Source: Streptomyces formicae (GTDB taxonomy: Bacteria > Actinomycetota > Actinomycetes > Streptomycetales > Streptomycetaceae). Taken from it: a DNA stretch of 64,000 nucleotides. Where the stretch lies: positions 5,270,001-5,334,000 of the forward strand of contig NZ_CP071872.1 in NCBI RefSeq assembly GCF_022647665.1, written 5' to 3'. The notes beneath the pieces are model-generated. The model did no database searches, had not been told where the DNA came from, and worked only from the letters and a program-made list of their open reading frames with translations. A program made the position numbers and the translations under genes. Positions within the stretch are counted from its first letter, which is position 1. Each line of letters starts with the position of its first letter. Shown piece after piece: positions 62,548 to 64,000 of the stretch.

Positions 62548-63701
62548 CAGATCTCCATCCCGAACGGCCGGGTGAACCGGACGTCACCCTCGACCATGTC
62601 TCGCATGTCCTCGACGTTGTGGCGGAACATCAGCATCCGCTCGATGCCGAACCCGAAGGCGAATCCGCTGTACTTCTCCGGGTCGACACCGCAGGCGATG
62701 AGCACCTTCGGGTTAACCATTCCGCAGCCGCCGAGCTCGATCCAGCCCTCGCTGGAGCAGGTGCGGCAGGGCCGGTCCGGGTTGCCGACGGACTCGCCGC
62801 GGCACACGTAGCAGACCATGTCCATCTCGGCGGACGGCTCGGTGAACGGGAAGAAGTTCGGCCGCAGCCGGGTCTTCATGCCCTCGCCGCCGAACAGCGC
62901 CCGGACCATGTGGTCGAGGGTGCCCTTGAGGTCGGCCATGGTCAGGCCCTCGTCGACGGCGAGCAGCTCGACCTGGTGGAAGACCGGGGTGTGGGTCGCG
63001 TCGAGGTCGTCGGTGCGGTAGACCCGGCCGGGGCAGATCACGTACAGCGGCGGCTCGCGGTCGAGCATCGAGCGGACCTGCACGGGCGAGGTGTGCGTGC
63101 GCAGCACGACACCCGAGTCCGCGCCGCCTCCCCCGGAGCCTCCGGCCTGGGAGGTGTCCCCAGGGCCCTGCACGAAGAAGGTGTCGTGCTCGCCGCGGGC
63201 GGGGTGGTCGGCCGCGATGTTCAGCGCGTCGAAGTTCAGCCACTCGGACTCGACCTCGGGGCCTTCGGCGACCTCGTAGCCCATCGCGACGAAGATGTCC
63301 TCGATGCGCTCCGAGAGCGTGGTGAGCGGGTGGCGGGCGCCCGCCGGGGTGCGGTCGTACGGCAGCGTGACGTCCACCCCCTCCTCGACCAGCACGCGCG
63401 CGTCGCGCTCCGCCTCCAGCTCGGCCTGGCGGGTGGCGAGCGCCTTGTTCACGGCACCGCGGGCCTGGCCGACGCGCTTGCCGGCCTCCGCCTTGGCGTG
63501 CGGCGGCAGGGCGCCGATCTCCCGGTTGGCGAGCGCGAGCGGGGAGGAGGGGCCCGTCTGCGCGATCTTCGCCTCGTGGAGCGCTGCGAGGTCACCGGCC
63601 GCGGCGAAGGCGGCGAGCGCCTCGTCCCGCATGCGCTCGATCTCTTCCGGTTTCAGTGCCTCGACCTCGACAGGGTCGTAGGACTTATTGGGTGCCGACA
63701 T
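62547..63701 (-). CDS. pheS: phenylalanyl-tRNA synthetase alpha subunit
   Basis: A 384-residue catalytic subunit. An N-terminal coiled coil (about 10-100) recognises tRNA. The class II core carries HPLTTLSERIEDIFVAMGYEVAEGPEVESEWLNFDALNIAADHPARGEHDTFF (motif 1 region), LRTHTSPVQVRSM, VYRTDDLDATHTPVFHQVE (motif 2) and GFAFGFGIERMLMFRHN (motif 3). A four-Cys ribbon (CYVCRGESVGNPDRPCRTC) is usual in actinobacterial PheS. Between DTFF and VVLRTH lies GPGDTSQAGGSGGGGADSG, which is longer than usual and matches the DNA of an intergenic hairpin repeat. First gene of pheST; RBS GGGAAGAG. Confidence 0.98.
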   Translation of the reverse strand: MSAPNKSYDPVEVEALKPEEIERMRDEALAAFAAAGDLAALHEAKIAQTGPSSPLALANREIGALPPHAKAEAGKRVGQARGAVNKALATRQAELEAERDARVLVEEGVDVTLPYDRTPAGARHPLTTLSERIEDIFVAMGYEVAEGPEVESEWLNFDALNIAADHPARGEHDTFFVQGPGDTSQAGGSGGGGADSGVVLRTHTSPVQVRSMLDREPPLYVICPGRVYRTDDLDATHTPVFHQVELLAVDEGLTMADLKGTLDHMVRALFGGEGMKTRLRPNFFPFTEPSAEMDMVCYVCRGESVGNPDRPCRTCSSEGWIELGGCGMVNPKVLIACGVDPEKYSGFAFGFGIERMLMFRHNVEDMRDMVEGDVRFTRPFGMEI

Positions 63702-63832
63702 CTCTTCCCGTACTTCCGATGGGGTGGCTGGGGCCGCTCGACGACCGAGGACGCAAAGGTGCCAAAGGTCGAGTTTAGCGGGGTGAGGTATACGCAGGAG
63801 CCCGTGGGCCGAAGGGCGAGACTCAGCGCGTG

Positions 63833-64000
63833 TCAGCTGAGATACGCCGGAGCGGCGACGGGCAGGACAAATCGGAACTCGGCGCCGCCGCCGGGTCCGC
63901 GCCCGACGGTGATCGTCCCGCCGTGCGCCTCGACGATGCCCTTCACGATGTACAGCCCGAGGCCGGTGCCGCCACGCTTGCTGCCCCGCCAGAAGCGGGT
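63833..64000 (-). CDS. sensor histidine kinase, C-terminal end only
   Basis: The 3' end of a gene that begins beyond the window. The 55 visible residues form the end of an HATPase_c domain: FWRGSKRGGTGLGLYIVKGIVEAHGGTITVGRGPGGGAEFRFVLP, with the G2 box GTGLGL and the invariant EAHGG turn. It is a two-component sensor kinase, autophosphorylating on a His upstream. The nature of the sensor cannot be seen. In other Streptomyces this position next to pheS holds a sensor kinase gene. Confidence 0.85.
   Translation of the reverse strand, partial: TRFWRGSKRGGTGLGLYIVKGIVEAHGGTITVGRGPGGGAEFRFVLPVAAPAYLS

Noticed and set aside
63702..63832. T-box or Phe leader peptide before pheS
   Set aside because: No ATG or GTG with Phe codons and no T-box antiterminator sequence in the 130-bp gap.

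Overview
The window is a contiguous, very GC-rich chromosomal segment of a Streptomyces species. The genus call rests on SsgB (a sporulation protein confined to sporulating actinomycetes), GTG and TTG starts, GGAGG-type ribosome sites, Tat-exported enzymes, a chitinase with a DasR-type operator, and a gene order that, from memory, matches the S. coelicolor region from about SCO1535 to SCO1596. It is mostly core chromosome; no prophage, ICE, CRISPR array or biosynthetic cluster is visible.

Layout. 0-5 kb: a translationally coupled DUF4365/unknown pair, a DEDDh exonuclease and a secreted GH18 chitinase. 4.8-12.4 kb: two identical tRNA-Val(CAC) genes flanking an 809-residue membrane protein, then ssgB, a CGNR regulator, small membrane proteins, a DsbA-like protein and a double GNAT protein. 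12.4-19.8 kb: pabC/pabB-type genes, a five-tRNA array (Gly, Cys, three Val), a phosphotransferase, a Ser/Thr kinase and a TrmH-type RNA methyltransferase. 19.8-27 kb: cobalamin genes (cobA/cysG fusion, a BluB-CobT fusion, cobL) interrupted by a roughly 1 kb gene-free repeat island. 27-31.5 kb: the metNIQ methionine transporter behind a Cys/Met-codon leader ORF and paired dyads, then a HAD phosphatase. 31.6-40.4 kb: membrane proteins, a sigma-like factor, a glycerophosphodiesterase, PlsC, a TetR/MFS pair and monomeric isocitrate dehydrogenase. 40.5-50.5 kb: arginine biosynthesis in two blocks (argGH and argCJBDR) with ARG boxes over both promoters; a frameshifted PPOX gene, an ECF sigma factor and a MITE lie between them. 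50.6-64 kb: an ArsR-SRPBCC fusion, a MocR/EamA pair with overlapping start codons, a GHL10 hydrolase, 3-hydroxyacyl-CoA dehydrogenase, NUDIX, an XRE/TPR regulator, pheST, and the 3' end of a sensor kinase.

The arginine genes are the clearest functional unit. ArgC, J, B and D make ornithine by the acetyl cycle, ArgG and ArgH convert citrulline to arginine, and ArgR (the last gene of argCJBDR) presumably represses both blocks. The most interesting non-coding signals are the metNIQ leader peptide ending RCMCRMCAF, with the two GTCCG-N5-CGGAC dyads upstream of it; the MITE that supplies the stop codon of the sigma gene through its CTAG target duplication; and hairpin repeats of the same kind found in-frame inside pheS and argR.
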